Assembly: GCA_022559845.1 (NCBI GenBank)
Contig: CM040118.1
Coordinates: 443,608,053 to 443,672,052, forward strand
Direction of reading: 5' to 3'
Length of the DNA: 64,000 bases
From: Amorphophallus konjac
Taxonomy: Eukaryota > Streptophyta > Magnoliopsida > Alismatales > Araceae
Below, piece after piece: positions 1 through 11,179 of this stretch. Every line of letters begins with the position of its first letter. Position 1 is the stretch's first letter. The translations under genes were made by a program, and so were the position numbers. Below the pieces are notes generated by a model that saw only the letters and a list, made by a program, of their open reading frames with translations, was not told the DNA's origin and did no database searches.

Positions 1-1066
1 AAGTTGACAAAAACAGTGTCGAAACGTCGCTGACAGACCCAAGAAAGCCTGTGAATTTTTGTGGGTGGTCCCGACGTCGCCACCGGCTGGGGTGATCTCT
101 GGAACAGGGACCCTGCGCTCTGGTTCTGGCCATCCCAGGGAATTGCAGCTGCTTGCCGTTGGTGCCACGGCTGCTCCCGGAGTCTGATTGAGGAGGGACC
201 AAGTCAAGGACATCCGTGGATCATTCCTCTTCGAGCAGCAAGCAAGCAGAACACCGGACGATGTCGGGGCGGCGAGGAGGGGCCCGTTGAGCGTGGGGGG
301 GTCAGGACAGGACCCGAATGAACTATCTGCGCACCTGGGAGAGAAAATTTGGAAAACGCTCTTCCTGATGCCGAACGGGACGCTGCTTGTTGGTGATGGT
401 GGATGCCTTGTGGTATCAGCACTTGGCCAAGTGGTGCCTTCAGAAGTTGAGGGGTGTGGCCATGGTAGCCTCTGCACTGCAGCTCTGGTTCAGGTTCTGG
501 TCCTGGTTGTGCAGTTTGATGAGAACGGGCGCCCCGCACTGTGCCGAAGTCAGAACAAGGCAAGACCACCTCGGGAGCGTTGAGGACGTGGAGAAGAAGC
601 AACTCTCAGAAGAGAGTTCAGGCTGATTCATGCTGCTGACGTCGGTGCAGGCTCTGCTAAACGGGCCTCAGGTTCTGGTTCAAATCTGGCGCAGCTGAAC
701 GAGAATGGGCACCACGATCTGTAGTGAGGTCAGAACGAGACGATTCCACCTCGGGAGCGTTGAGGACTCAGAGAAGAACCAACTCTCAGAAGAGAGTTCG
801 GGCTGAATCGCGATGTTGACGTCGGTGCAGCCTCTGCCAAACGGACCTCAGGTTCTGGCTCACATCTGGCGCAGCCGCACGAGAATGGGCACCACGATCT
901 GTAGCGAAGTCGGAACGAGACGATTCCACCTTGCTTGCGAAGAATACTGGAAGACCTTTCCGGCAATGTATGGTGCACCTCCAGATGACATCGGACAGCA
1001 CCGAGGCAGTCTTTGCAAGTGGAGCTTCCACTGCTGCCTGCGAACTAGATAGAGTAGGTTGGTGAA
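1..1066. other. Unclassified repeat-derived DNA
   Basis: No recognisable protein or RNA gene. Short overlapping ORFs exist on both strands but none shows a known motif. The stretch is GC-richer than most of the window and contains a 180-bp tandem repeat in its second half. It lies on the 3' side, in element orientation, of the minus-strand gypsy-like wreck that follows, so it may be part of that element's LTR or an older insertion. Confidence 0.4.
460..940. repeat. 180-bp tandem repeat, about 2.7 copies
   Basis: The words GACGTCGGTGCAG (638 and 818), AACTCTCAGAAGAGAGTT (601 and 781) and TCGGGAGCGTTGAGGA (571 and 751) recur exactly 180 bp apart. A more diverged copy begins near 460. AACTCTCAGAAGAGAGTT is itself a near-perfect palindrome, so each unit carries a small inverted repeat. 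No coding frame is shared by the copies. Confidence 0.8.
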
Positions 1067-1667
1067 ATGAAGTTGATAATGGTGGGAAGGGGTGAAGGGG
1101 CTACAATGGGGAGAGGGCTAATGGCTGTGGGGCTTGGATGGAGGTGGATAGAGGTGGTGGAGAGGCTGGAGAAGAGGGCTGGGTCGCAGCTAGCAGGTGG
1201 AGGGGGAGGGGGGATGCGGCCAAGGGTGGAGGGTGAGAGAGAGAGAGGGGGGGGCGCAAGTGGCTTGGAGGGAGAGGGAAATTTGAACTGAGTTTAATGT
1301 GGGGTTGGTTAATGTGGCCTTGGGAAGGGGAGGAGTTGCCTTGGGGAGGCGAAAGGTTACTTGGGAGAGGGGATTCTCTCTTGGGAAAATGAAGGGTTGT
1401 ATGGGGAAGGGGAAAGGTTGCTTGGGAGGAGGGAGAGGTGCCTAGGAGAAGGGGCTTCCACCTAGGGGTTGGAGGGGGATTAAATGGGAGGTATGGGGAA
1501 GGGGGAGGGGTCTTAATTAGAGGTGAATAGGGAGGAGAGAGAGTGAATTTCGAAATTTGGAGAGAGAGGGGAGGAGAGAGAGGGGGGTTCGCCCCTTTTA
1601 GTGAGAGAGAGAAGAAGAGAGAGAGAGAGCTAGAGATAGAGAGAGAGATGCACAAATTCTTTGGCAA
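1067..1667 (-). other. Pyrimidine-rich LTR leader (low complexity)
   Basis: Some 600 bp of G/A-rich sequence on +, hence C/T-rich on the minus strand, ending in CTCTCT runs. It lies just downstream of a minus-strand TATA box. CT-rich tracts after a TATA box are common in plant LTR leaders; element G in this window has the same arrangement. The 188-aa minus-strand ORF here is a low-complexity artefact. Confidence 0.5.
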
Positions 1668-1917
1668 ACTTTTATCAATACTTTATTACCTTACAAATGA
1701 GGGATTGGGGTCCTATTTATGGGAATCCCACAATTTAACTTAGGTCCCTAACTTTTGGACTTCTAACACTAAACCAAGGGGAAGGGGGCGCCCATGGGCC
1801 TAGCCCATATAATTGGGCCCAATAACACACATAATGACTTAAGACTTAGGTAAATAGCTACCTAACCTAGGTATTGGACTCAAATAAAAAGAAAATTACA
1901 TGATAAGAAAATAAAAA
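1668..1917 (-). promoter_or_regulatory. LTR U3/promoter-like segment with TATA box
   Basis: On the minus strand the order is TGTGTTATTGGGCCC (near 1829), GGGCCC/AGGCCC plant promoter words, CCCATAAATAGGACC (TATA box about 1722-1712), then the CT-rich leader. This matches U3 to R of an LTR. It directly follows the last integrase-like frame of the minus-strand element, as a 3' LTR should. The exact LTR start and polypurine tract were not resolved. Confidence 0.5.
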
Positions 1918-2511
1918 TTACATCATATGACTCAAAATAAAGTGGTGAACAAGATGTAGCATAGGTGGCGAGCATCGGGATCCTCGATCATATGAAAGTG
2001 TTGGTGATGTCCTCATCATACCCCCGGGGTGCGGAAAACTAGACTCCGTCGAGTATGGGCCCACCGGGGAAGTGGTCCTCTCAAACAGCTCAAAGTGAAC
2101 CTCAACCTCCAAACTCAACCCTGCGTCCGCAACCAGGGTACGGTCCTTCATCCTATCGAGGTGGCTCAGGCGCACCCTCTTGCTGGCGATGGAACCCTGC
2201 TTGCCTAGTATTGCCTCCGTGTGCACACATCGGACTCTCAGGATGATTTTTGGGGGCTCTTCGAGGGTGTCCCTCTCAAAGGAAGATAAAGGCTCGAGGC
2301 ACTCACTAGGATCCTCCGCGGTGCCCATATAGGGTGCCGGATCTGCCACGTGGATAATGGGATGAATCCCAAAACCCATTAGTAAGTCCAACCTGATAGC
2401 TGGGTTGCCAAAGTCACTCGGAACTTGGGAAGGTCCAAGTCCACGTGCCCTCGAATTGGAGGTGACCCTAGGGTAGAGCCACTCCAATGTCATCATCACC
2501 AGATTGCCTAC
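1918..2511 (-). pseudogene. Integrase C-terminal/tail-like fragment of a gypsy element
   Basis: The minus frame continues in phase from the upstream gag-like ORF after a single TAA (2514-2512). Its beginning, V-G-N-L-V-M, followed by arginine- and glycine-containing residues and a later ADPAPYMG-like segment, resembles the tail of plant gypsy integrases, where a GDLVM motif precedes a short barrel and a linker (family knowledge). No chromodomain is recognised. The frame ends at 1918, just before LTR-like sequence. It is only a fragment: the zinc-binding and DDE core are absent anywhere in this element. Confidence 0.5.
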
Positions 2512-4818
2512 TTAGAATTCCAAGCGGCGCTCGCGAGCTCTTGTCCGCTCTTTGTGAACCTCACTGCTCGTCAAGAATTGCTTGCGTGTATGCTCATGCC
2601 ATGCATCATAATGCGGTGAGTGGGTGTGAAAGTGGATAGCATGCAAAGGTGGACCGGGGCAACCATACATAGACCTATCATGCATAGATGTGATGAAGAC
2701 TCTTATGGACTTGGGGGGGCCGGGGAAACCATAGGTGGATCTATCGTGCATGGTTGTGATAATTACCGGGGGGGGCGGACATCCATGTATGCTCCTTTCA
2801 TGCTTAAGAGTTATGACGAATGTGGGAGGACCCGCACATCCAAATGTGAGCCAGTCATGCATTGGGCCTACGGTGTGAGTGATATGTATGAGATGACTGG
2901 GCTTACTAGCCCTACCAAATGATGCAAAATGTAGTGGCACATGCATTCCCATCCAAATGGCTCCTTCTATGTGTATGGCTTGGGGTGAGATTTTCCACTC
3001 ATAGGGGTCAAAGGGGTCTAGGAAAATGGAGTGGGCTTGGTCCCATAAGGTTGGTTGGGGTGGGAAAAGGTTTGTGATGAGTAAGGTGGGTGGGTATAGG
3101 AAGGGATCGAAGGGGTCATGGTAAGGGTCACCTAAGGAGAGGAACTCTAGGTCCTTTTGCTCCTCACAACCCCTTGATGGCGGATTCTCCTCCTCTAGTA
3201 AAATGGTCGGGCCAAAGTTTTTGGTGGGATGGTCGGCTATGAATGGAGGGCTGGATGTTCTACCCGAGATAAGCAACTCAAGTTTGTGGATAGCATCGGG
3301 CTCATCGGGTGTAGGGAGGAGTAATAGAAGGTCGCTAGTGTAGCAACCCACAATGTAGATTGAGGAGATGGACCCGACACATAGGTGTAGGAGGTCAAGG
3401 CTCCTAGGTCGGTCAATCACCGTGGTCAACATACCAGTCAGCTCCACTTGCCATGCTAGGCCGTGAAGGAGGTCTCCTAAAGTTTCTATTTGGTAGGAGG
3501 ATTGGATGGTAGTGTGATAGGAGGAGAAGGGAACTATGGGAAAGTTTCGCTCTATGGGGGAGAAAACATGGGTTGTGATCTCTCTAATTGGGCTCTCCTT
3601 TAGCCAATTAACAAGGGGTTCTCCTAAGATGATCTCGGTCCCATCTAGAGAGGGTAGTGTAAGGCGAAGACCACCATGTGAGGGTTCTTCTTCTTTTTGA
3701 ACATGGGTGGTCTCCATGGCGGGGATTTGGTCTGGAGTGTTCACTACTATGGGGTCGGGTATGGGTTCCTCTACCAAGGAGGTGAGTGGGTCCTTTGAGG
3801 GCAGGATGATAAAGGTTGGTGTAAGGTGTACCCAGGGTGGTGAGTGAGGCCGGACTTGGGTTGGGGTTGGGAGTGGAAGTAGTGGAGGGCTAGGTTTGGG
3901 TAGGATAGGAGTTGGAAGCGGAAGGTGTTGGGGAAAGGTGGCTGTCACGGGCCTAGGTGGAGGGGTGGACATGGGGTCCATGTGGGTTTGAATGGTGAGG
4001 GTGGAGTGAGCCATGATGCTTCTTCCACATGGGATGGGAACTTCTTGGCCTAACCCATGACATTGTGACTCGTATTTTTCTTCCCAATTTGGGGAAGCCT
4101 CATGTTCCTTGATTACAATCTTATCCCTTTGGGGTGTGGGGGTCTTACTCTCCAAGGGAATGGGAAGGTCTTTTGGGGATGGGGTGATGAAAGTTGGGGC
4201 ATGGTGTACCCGGGGTGGTGAAGTTTGGACCCTAACGGTGGTCTTGGGTTGACTGGGGGAGAAAGGAGGAGTGGGAGTGCTCCTCGGGTTATGGTTCTCA
4301 AGGTAGGAGTGGGAAGGTCGGGGAGTGAAGATCTTCCTAATCTCAATCCTTATCTCTTCCAATGAATCTAAGGGTCCTTTGGGTGGTAGAGTTTGGGTCT
4401 TAAGGGTGGTCTTGGGTTGACTGGGAGAGAAAGGAGGAGTGGGAGTGCTTCTCGGGTTATAGTTCTCAAGGTAGGAGTGGGAAGGTCGGGGAGCGTAGAT
4501 CTTCCTAAGCTCAATCTTCATCTCTTCCCATGATCCTATGGGTTCTTGCCTCCAAATCCTTCTTAAGCCCACTACGCGATCCCACTCCTTCTTGGCTTAT
4601 CCCCGAAGCCGCCCTGTGGCCCTGCGGACTCTAGCGTGTCCATAGGTCCTAGTCCTATCAAAGTGTTTATCCATGGTAGTCTCCCACTTTAGGTAGGCAT
4701 TAGGATTGGATCCATCAAAACTAAGGTCCCCTTCTAGGATGATGCCCATGAGGAGGGGGTCAATCGGACTCTTGTGGGAGGCCGTGTTGAGGGGACTTAA
4801 CCAATGTGGAGTGTACAT
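2512..4818 (-). pseudogene. Gypsy-like gag with long proline-rich extension
   Basis: The N-terminal part (4818-4597) holds the gag signature F-D-G-S-N-P-N-A-Y-L-K-W-E. After an in-frame TAA (4599-4597) the frame resumes with a W-R-Q-E-P-I-G-S-W-E-E-M-K block, the second half of the retrotransposon gag fold, then about 640 residues of Pro/Thr/Ser-rich sequence. That extension holds two tandem copies of an RPSHSYLEN..PRSTPTPPFSPSQPK block (about 45 residues each) and later repeats of an M-H-D-R-S-x-Y-G-x-P-G-P-P block. The frame ends in an R-K-Q..S-S-E..K-E-R-T-R-A-R-E-R-R-L-E-F stretch like the start of an integrase tail. There is no zinc knuckle, protease, RT or RNase H. The nearest interpretation is a deletion derivative or TR-GAG-like non-autonomous element; the proline-rich part has no family I recognise. 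Confidence 0.6.
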
Positions 4819-4848
4819 GATGATGCACTGGGTGGCCCAATACTGACT

Positions 4849-5385
4849 CTATATGCGAGTGCGCCCTAGGACCAACTTGTAGAGGTGATCCCGCCCCATT
4901 CTAAGTCCGGGGTTGTCCGGGAGGACCGATCTCCCCCGACGGCGCAGAGTCACCCCTGCAGAGTACCTGAACCAGGTTATGGCCTGTACCACAACGGACC
5001 ACGGATGAATTCGGCCTTGAGCTCTTCTACAAAGTTCTCCCTCATCCAGTCGACATTCAGAATCAAGAAGTAGAGCTTCATTCCACGTCCATGGGCCAAA
5101 GTTACCATTTTTCTCCCTCGGCTGCGCGGGTCTGCCTCCCACAGTCTGCAACGACCTGCCTCCACTATTCTGAGTCCCCCAGTCCTCTCCGACATCAGAC
5201 GGCCTCCTCGTCAGTTTTGCTGCGAAGAGGGCTCGTCCACGGTTCCAGAAACTCCAGCGGTTCATGATTCGGAGTCCAGAAGCGATCGGGACACTCTCTG
5301 CAACCTGCTGTATGAGATCAGAAGCTGCCAGTCCCAGATTCTGTCGCGCTGTTCGAACCTCCACCACCGCCAGCAACGACATCAT
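4849..5385 (-). pseudogene. Unrecognised reading frame upstream of, and in phase with, gag
   Basis: A 178-codon minus frame that ends at a TAG (4851-4849) and is exactly in phase with the gag start at 4818, with no other stop between. It has no motif I recognise. It may be the original N-terminal part of the gag ORF or a captured fragment. Together the frames from 5385 to 1918 form one 3468-bp phase broken only by TAG (4849), TAA (4597) and TAA (2512). Confidence 0.35.
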
Positions 5386-6167
5386 AAGAATTCAACATAA
5401 TTCTGAGGCATCCCAGCCCCAGTTACAAAGAGTTCCTCGCTGGTCTCATCATCGGAAAAATTCCAGACCGGGAGTTACGACCTCAACAGTGACTGTCAGT
5501 CATCCACCACAGGAAGCAGGCAGATTCGACATCGGCTTCTCCTTTCGCAATTTCGGCGAATCTCCCCTCCCCGCCTGGCTGGCTTACCGCCCCTCCCTGC
5601 GTGGAGGTAGTGTTTGCGTGTAAATCAACATCCCCACCCTAAGTCAACCCTCCTGTGTGAGGTGTAGTGATTGTAATCTTTAAACAGGTCAAGCTTCATC
5701 GGCACAGTGTTCGGGGAATCCACACTTCCCCGCTCGCCCTCGTCTCCGAACGGGGTTGGTTTCTTCAAACCAATCAGGGTAAGCTCTGACCTTTGCTCCA
5801 TTTATTTTTGTTCATTTCATATCCGTAAAACTTGTCCGCTGGTCGGTGAGAGAGCGCTCGTTCCCGGAGCCACTAACTCTTGTGTGGTCACCGTGGCCAA
5901 AGTGAGAGAGTGACCTAGTGCCCCCAAGGCACCCGGCCGCCCTTGATTGTGGGCATCATACCTTCGGGATGGTTAACCTTAGTGATGCTGGCCCTCTACA
6001 AGCTAGGGTCTTTCTCCACCACCTCGACTCGACATCACCGAGTCACCACGGGTGACGGGTGCGCACGGTGAGATGGCGCCTACCAAGTTTGCTCGAATCT
6101 TGCGATTGTGTTTGCGAATTAAGTCCCAGGGATCATATTTGCTTGCTGTATCATTGTGTCACATCAA
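5386..6167 (+). other. Probable 3' part of a 5' LTR, before a PBS
   Basis: No gene seen. Because a tRNA-iMet PBS follows immediately, this stretch should be the R/U5 end of a plus-strand LTR. The boundary is probably at ...GTCACATCA just before the PBS. I could not find its start or a matching second LTR in the window, so the pairing with the LTR that starts at 11180 is unproven. Confidence 0.45.
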
Positions 6168-6181
6168 ATTGGTATCAGAGC
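6168..6181 (+). other. Primer-binding site, tRNA-iMet type
   Basis: ATTGGTATCAGAGC matches the complement of the 3' end of plant initiator methionine tRNA, the commonest primer of plant LTR retrotransposons. It marks a plus-strand element whose interior runs rightwards. The interior holds an opposite-strand plant mobile domain gene whose stop codon lies only about 20 bp from the PBS. Confidence 0.75.
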
Positions 6182-6200
6182 ATCATCATCCTTAGGCGTG

Positions 6201-9200
6201 TCACATCACCCCCATATGGCCAGTTTCAGCAATAGGAGCCAAGGCCCCAGTGGTCCCGGCTTCCTCTTCGACGATCTCTCCCGCCTCTACCTCGGAGGGG
6301 CCACCTTTCTCCGAAGCTGACCGTTGTGCGACTTCCAATGGTTGGGAGTCCTCGACTGCTACCAACTCGTCAGCCCTCACAAGTACTCCGGGTCCCGCTG
6401 GACCCACTGCCGCTGCATAGTCCTTGGGATATCGCAGTGCGAAAGGCCGCAAGACGGGCAGGAAAGTTCCGCGACCAGCGCCTAGAGCCGGAAGGGGTAT
6501 CTGCACCATTATAGTTGGCAGCACCACCTCAATCTACACCAGAAATATGTACATCAGAAAGCTAAAAAGAAGAGAAAGGAAGGGCAACAAACGCCGACCA
6601 CGGGAGGGTCCTCACCTCAGCCGGTACTAGGCTCAAATCTCCAAGGGCAACCTCTGCGGCCCCAGCCTCTTCGCTCATGAGTGAGCCTGACAGCCCATGA
6701 CCACTCCATGACAACCGGGGCAGGCAGAAAGTCAGGTGATCACTTTCATAGGCCAAAGATGCCCGGACATCTTCAGTCTCTGTGTCGACATGTGGGAACT
6801 CCTCATCACTGGAGCCACCACCGTAATCGACCTACTCAGAGGAAGAGGACTCCTCTGCTCTTTCGGGACGCTCCACCATCGGAGCAGGAACCTCGCCAGG
6901 AGGAGCATCACCCACAGCAGGGACTTCCTACATGCATTCCACACCAGGAGCAACAATTGATGGGATCTCAGGGGCAAGCTCGCCCTGCCCCCGAGCAATC
7001 GCTTCCTCTGCGCCCTCTGTGCCCAGGAGTAATGACGGTTGCATATCAACTGAAATTTACGGCAAGGAATAGTCAAGCCGATTGAAGGCATGAAGACTCG
7101 CGGTGGCGTCGTGATTAAACTATAAATTACCTTCCATTTCCTGTCTGGGCGTTGGAGAAGGCAGATCTCTCTCTACGGGAGCAGTAAGGATTTCCTCTGC
7201 CCCTTCCCTAGCCACGGTGCCTACCGTCGCCTCCAGCCCGACGACCGCAACGACTGTGTCGGCAACTGTCAGCATGGATTAGCCAAGGCAGCCAAAGTGA
7301 GCCAATGAATTCTCGAGAGATGAAAAGCCTACCTTTAGCTTCTGGCCATTGCATGCGGGAAGCCTCGAACTCTTCGAAGGATACAAACGGAGGAAGAATG
7401 GTTGCTGGTTCCATTTCTGCGGCCTTCCTTCGGCGTGCCCGTGTCACTCGGGTCACTACCGCTTTGGCCTTCCCAACGGCCTCCCTCAACTGGGATCGGG
7501 TCCGCTTTCTCGAATCGCCAGGAGGCAGTGGCGTCGTGGTCGGGGCCGGCTCGGGAACCTGGAAGTATGCTGGCTTCTGAGCTTTTGTTATCAGCTCCCT
7601 AAAGTGTCGAGTCTCCTCCGAAGTTGGTCGGACTGCACATGAACGAAGGTGAGAATAATACACCACAATGAAGAAAAGAGGCTGGCCGAAGGGCCTGAAT
7701 GAAGAAATAGAACATACTTGCTGGCCCCATGTAGAAGGGGAAGAGATGCCAATAATATAGCAAGGGCACTTTGTCTCTCGAAGCTGCCTCGCGAATAAGC
7801 CAACATAAATCTCCTATCTTTTCACTCGGCTCGGTCAGCAGCGCCAGGTCCTCGTGGCCACGAGAAGATAGGTGATAATATAAGCTCAGGTGGTCCAACC
7901 CCCATCTGTCGGCATATTTGAATGAGATATGAAGGGACGGGTCCAGAATGGCTTCGCTGGGACCACCCACTGAAAGGCCATGTGAGCGAAGGAGCGCAAA
8001 TAGCCAGGGGGTTTTGTCATATAAAGCATCCCGCCTTTCTTCCCTACGGATGAAAGTCCAATAGGGGTACAACCTATCCACCTCGGGACGCCAGTCAGCC
8101 ACAACCGAGATGGGTTCCTCCAGCGGTAGAGGGAGTTGCTGAAGGACCACCCTCTCACTGCTCACCCGGCATAAACCCCGAAGTGTTTTCGCATAGTCAT
8201 CCTTGCTGATTGTGGGCAACTTCAGGTCGACTTTGGTCCTGTGACTTTTCTCTGCCTTTCGGGCCTCCAGATAGGCCCTCACTTTCGTATTGGTCCAGGA
8301 TTTCAGCTTCTTCAAATAGGAGGGCTCAATATCAAAGGCTGGCTCTGGCTGGGAGTCCAGAAACCTATGCTCTGCTACGGTCCAACACTCTCGCCGGGAG
8401 CTCCTGTAGAACCCCATCCGCGCGTTCCACCACTTGATATACTCAAGAGTGACGCGGGGGAAACGGGCAGGGGTTGGCACCCTGAAAGAAACAACTTCCC
8501 GGTGGTGGAAGAAGTCCCACCATATCCGGGCATCATCATTGGAAACTTGCCCGGCCTTGTGCCTGTTAGGCAATGCAAATTGCGAAGAAGAATGTGGAAT
8601 GTACTGGTCGTAGCCAAAGTTCCGGCTGAAGCGGAACGGATAATACGGCTCCAACCATAAAATGCCGCTCTTGCGGAATACAAGGACACTCGGCCTGATA
8701 GCCAGCGCCTAGTCAACCAACTTCGGCTCAAGAATGGGCCTGGTACACTTGGCCCAGGAAATCGGATGGATATACTCCTCGGTCTCAAAAAGCGTGCACT
8801 GCCTCATCCTGCTCACCAGCGGGCTGGAGTGGGCAGCTAAGCTCCAAAAGTGAAGAACCCCAGGCGAATCTGTGGGAATCGGGGCCAACTTGCCCCGAAT
8901 GGCAAAGAGCTGCTCCGCTAGCAAGGATGGCTCAGCACTCGCAAACTCTATCATCTGCGGAACAAGAGGAGCCGACTGTAACGCCCGAGGAGCCGCCTCC
9001 GGGAATAGGGTACAGACCCAAGCATTGAAAAAGTGTATCGGACCAACTGTCCGTAGATTCCTGGGGAGACGCATCTTGTGCAGGTCTCCCAACATCTTGT
9101 AAATAAGACATAGAGCCACCGGGCAAAGGGACAGCATAGTACCCCAAGCCATGAGACAGGCGGGGTAAATGGCCTCTGCCCTGATCACGCTCTTGTCACC

Positions 9201-10474
9201 TTGCGGAAGAGCGAAAGAACAGATCCAGTAAACCAGGTACTTAGCACAGTGGGTGACTACGTTGACGCCAGTAGGGTTTGGGTCCTCCCTCTGCCCTCCT
9301 CTTGAAGACGATGATGATGCGGCCTGGCGTCGGACTCTCTTCTTCCACTTCGGAGCCATTGGCGCTATTGGGGGAAATTCATCATACTTCTTCTTCCCAC
9401 CAAATAAATATTGGAGACAAGTGCCCATCCGCACCCTCCACTTCTCGCCTGGCTTCCGAGCTTCCCTCGTGTCGTGCTATGAGTGATATAGGGTGCGGTA
9501 CGCCTTCATCAGGTAGCGGTAAGCATGACCCGCCAGATACCGACCCTCACCGTCGGTCTGATCTTTCAACCAGTCGGGCCAGCAGACTTCCTCGTACGGC
9601 TCTCCGTCGATGGGTAGACCGCTAAGCTGTGAGAGGCTCCATAAATCCAGAGAAGTTTCTCCTTCCGAATTATAAAAAGTGTTATACTCGGGACAAAATA
9701 CTTCGACCATGCCACAGCATAAGCCTCGGGAGATGGGGTAGCGGTATCTCGAGGAGTACATGCTGTGATAGATGCCAGCCCTGGTCAGGATGGGAGCGTA
9801 ATGATGCAGCACATAATCTGTGAACTCCACAGCTCTAGGTCTGAATGCGTGAGCGTCGGTGGCCCTCAGCTCGGCAAACCACCCCACGGATATCTGGTTC
9901 TTAAAGCGGACCGCCAGGCAGTCCAGCAGAAATGATTCTTCTTTGTACCCCCATCTCAACGGGGTAAGAAACAAGCCAAAGATCGGCTTCTCCCGGTCCA
10001 CCCTGCCTGCGGAATCATTCCACCGAGCAGGTACAAATTCAGGGGCCCTGGTCACAGCCCATCTTCTGGAGCTGGATCTTGCAGTCCAAGCACGACGCTC
10101 CATTTCCTGACTTCTCCGGGAAGATAAATTGGCCTTCCCCGCACCACACAGTCTGTTAGACTATCCCTCTCCACTAACAAGGCCTGCTCGGCTTTGCGGA
10201 CGAGGAACATGTCTCTCTTCCCCTGAAGGTTGAAGCGCCGAAGGAAGGACATCAGATGTTTGTCCTTGGGGTGATCCCGCCTGACAGCGCCTTCCCGGTC
10301 ATAGTGAAAAGAATCACCTCCAAGGATGAGGAGACGGCCAGTGTCCACAATATCGGTCTCCGAATCCGAGGACTCTACAACTACGGCAAGTTGATCGTGC
10401 CCTCGATCAAGGGAATGAACATTCTCCCACGTCACCACGGCGCAGGAGGCGGAAGAAGAAGAACCAGATGCCAT
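6201..10474 (-). pseudogene. Plant mobile domain (PMD, aminotransferase-like) gene, spliced and decayed
   Basis: Spliced gene running antisense to the host retroelement. Domain hallmarks: an A-P-E-F-V-P-A-R-W block near the start, then G-L-P-I-D-G-E-P-Y near 9580, a block around 8700-9050, R-N-F-G-Y-D-Q-Y near 8610, and an acidic/proline-rich C-terminal part. PMD proteins (Arabidopsis MAIN and MAIL1 family) act in the nucleus and influence transposon silencing; related domains ride in plant transposons (family knowledge). Introns with GT-AG ends that restore the frame are 7717-7633, 7332-7266 and 7130-7050; two further ones are likely (about 6747-6684, and ending at 6534). Breaks: TAG at 9479-9477, 8711-8709, 6930-6928 and 6834-6832, and a frameshift between about 10110 and 10052. 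Start chosen at 10474, 340 bp downstream of a minus TATA box. Not functional as written. Confidence 0.75.
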
Positions 10475-10812
10475 TTCTGTCTGTGAGAAAGCGCATCAAA
10501 TAATAAACAAAGTAAGAAAATAGTTGATCAAGACAAATTTCTAACAAAATTTTGGCAGAGTCTCCCCAACACGGGAGATTGCCAAAGAGAAGCGGGAACA
10601 CGTCCACTAAGGGAACGGCCCCTAAAAGTAGCCATCGGCATTACACCGAGGCCAAACGGGACACCCAGGGAAATAGCTCCGAGGGCAAGCCCTTAGAAGC
10701 CTCCCAGGGCCCAGAAGAACAGGTTCAAAACCCAAATAAACAAACGCTCCATTCACCACTAGGAAAGCCCGCCCACGCCCTCAGCTCGCTCGAAGCCGCG
10801 AGAGGAGAAGGA

Positions 10813-10819
10813 ATATATA
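10813..10819 (-). promoter_or_regulatory. TATA box of the PMD gene
   Basis: On the minus strand CTATATATTCC lies about 340 bp upstream of the PMD start codon, with no ATG-initiated long frame between. Immediately upstream (minus sense) begins the GCGCCGGATTA array, making this a plausible core promoter. Confidence 0.5.
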
Positions 10820-10839
10820 GGGAGGCCTCCCCCCTTTGC

Positions 10840-11072
10840 TAATCCGGCGCGCTATTTAGCGCGCCGAATTAACACCCTTCAACAAAAAGGCACGCCGGAA
10901 TTGGCCACGCCGGATTAGCTTCTCTCAAATGCCCGGGACAGCGCCAGATTAATAGGCAAATACCCAAGGACGCGCCGGATTAGCGTCTAAGGCCAAGAGG
11001 CGCACCAGATTAATCCCGCGCCGTATTAACAGTCAAATGGCGTCGGATTAGTATCCATACAGGATTAAGGGC
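10840..11072. repeat. GCGCCGGATTA motif array 1 (PMD promoter side)
   Basis: About ten degenerate copies of GCGCCGGATTA in 230 bp, e.g. 10840-10850 (reverse), 10858-10872, 10906-10919, 10941-10953, 10971-10983, 11000-11013, 11017-11029 and 11039-11051. The first two copies meet head-to-head and form a 9-bp palindrome (10846-10865, GGCGCGCTA / TAGCGCGCC). Spacing is irregular (roughly 12-40 bp), so this is an array of words rather than a simple tandem repeat. Confidence 0.75.
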
Positions 11073-11168
11073 CGTCCCAAGCTCCCGACAATTGAAGAGG
11101 AGATCATTCTGGGTGAAGTTCATCCGTCGGCCTTGCTACACTCCTACCTCGCTTGCAACACACACGTC

Positions 11169-11179
11169 TGGGGGGCATT
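11169..11179 (+). other. Polypurine tract before 3' LTR
   Basis: TGGGGGGCATT lies directly before TGTTGGCACTC. A G-rich tract abutting a TGTTGG start is the usual signature of plus-strand priming at a 3' LTR boundary. It fits the plus orientation of the PBS at 6168. Confidence 0.6.

Noticed and set aside
1101..1667. 188-aa minus-strand ORF
   Set aside because: Pure Ser/Pro/Leu low complexity from a CT-rich LTR leader.
10052..10103. A real intron between the first two PMD reading frames
   Set aside because: The frames overlap by about 50 bp and no GT-AG pair of plausible intron length joins them; a frameshift is simpler.
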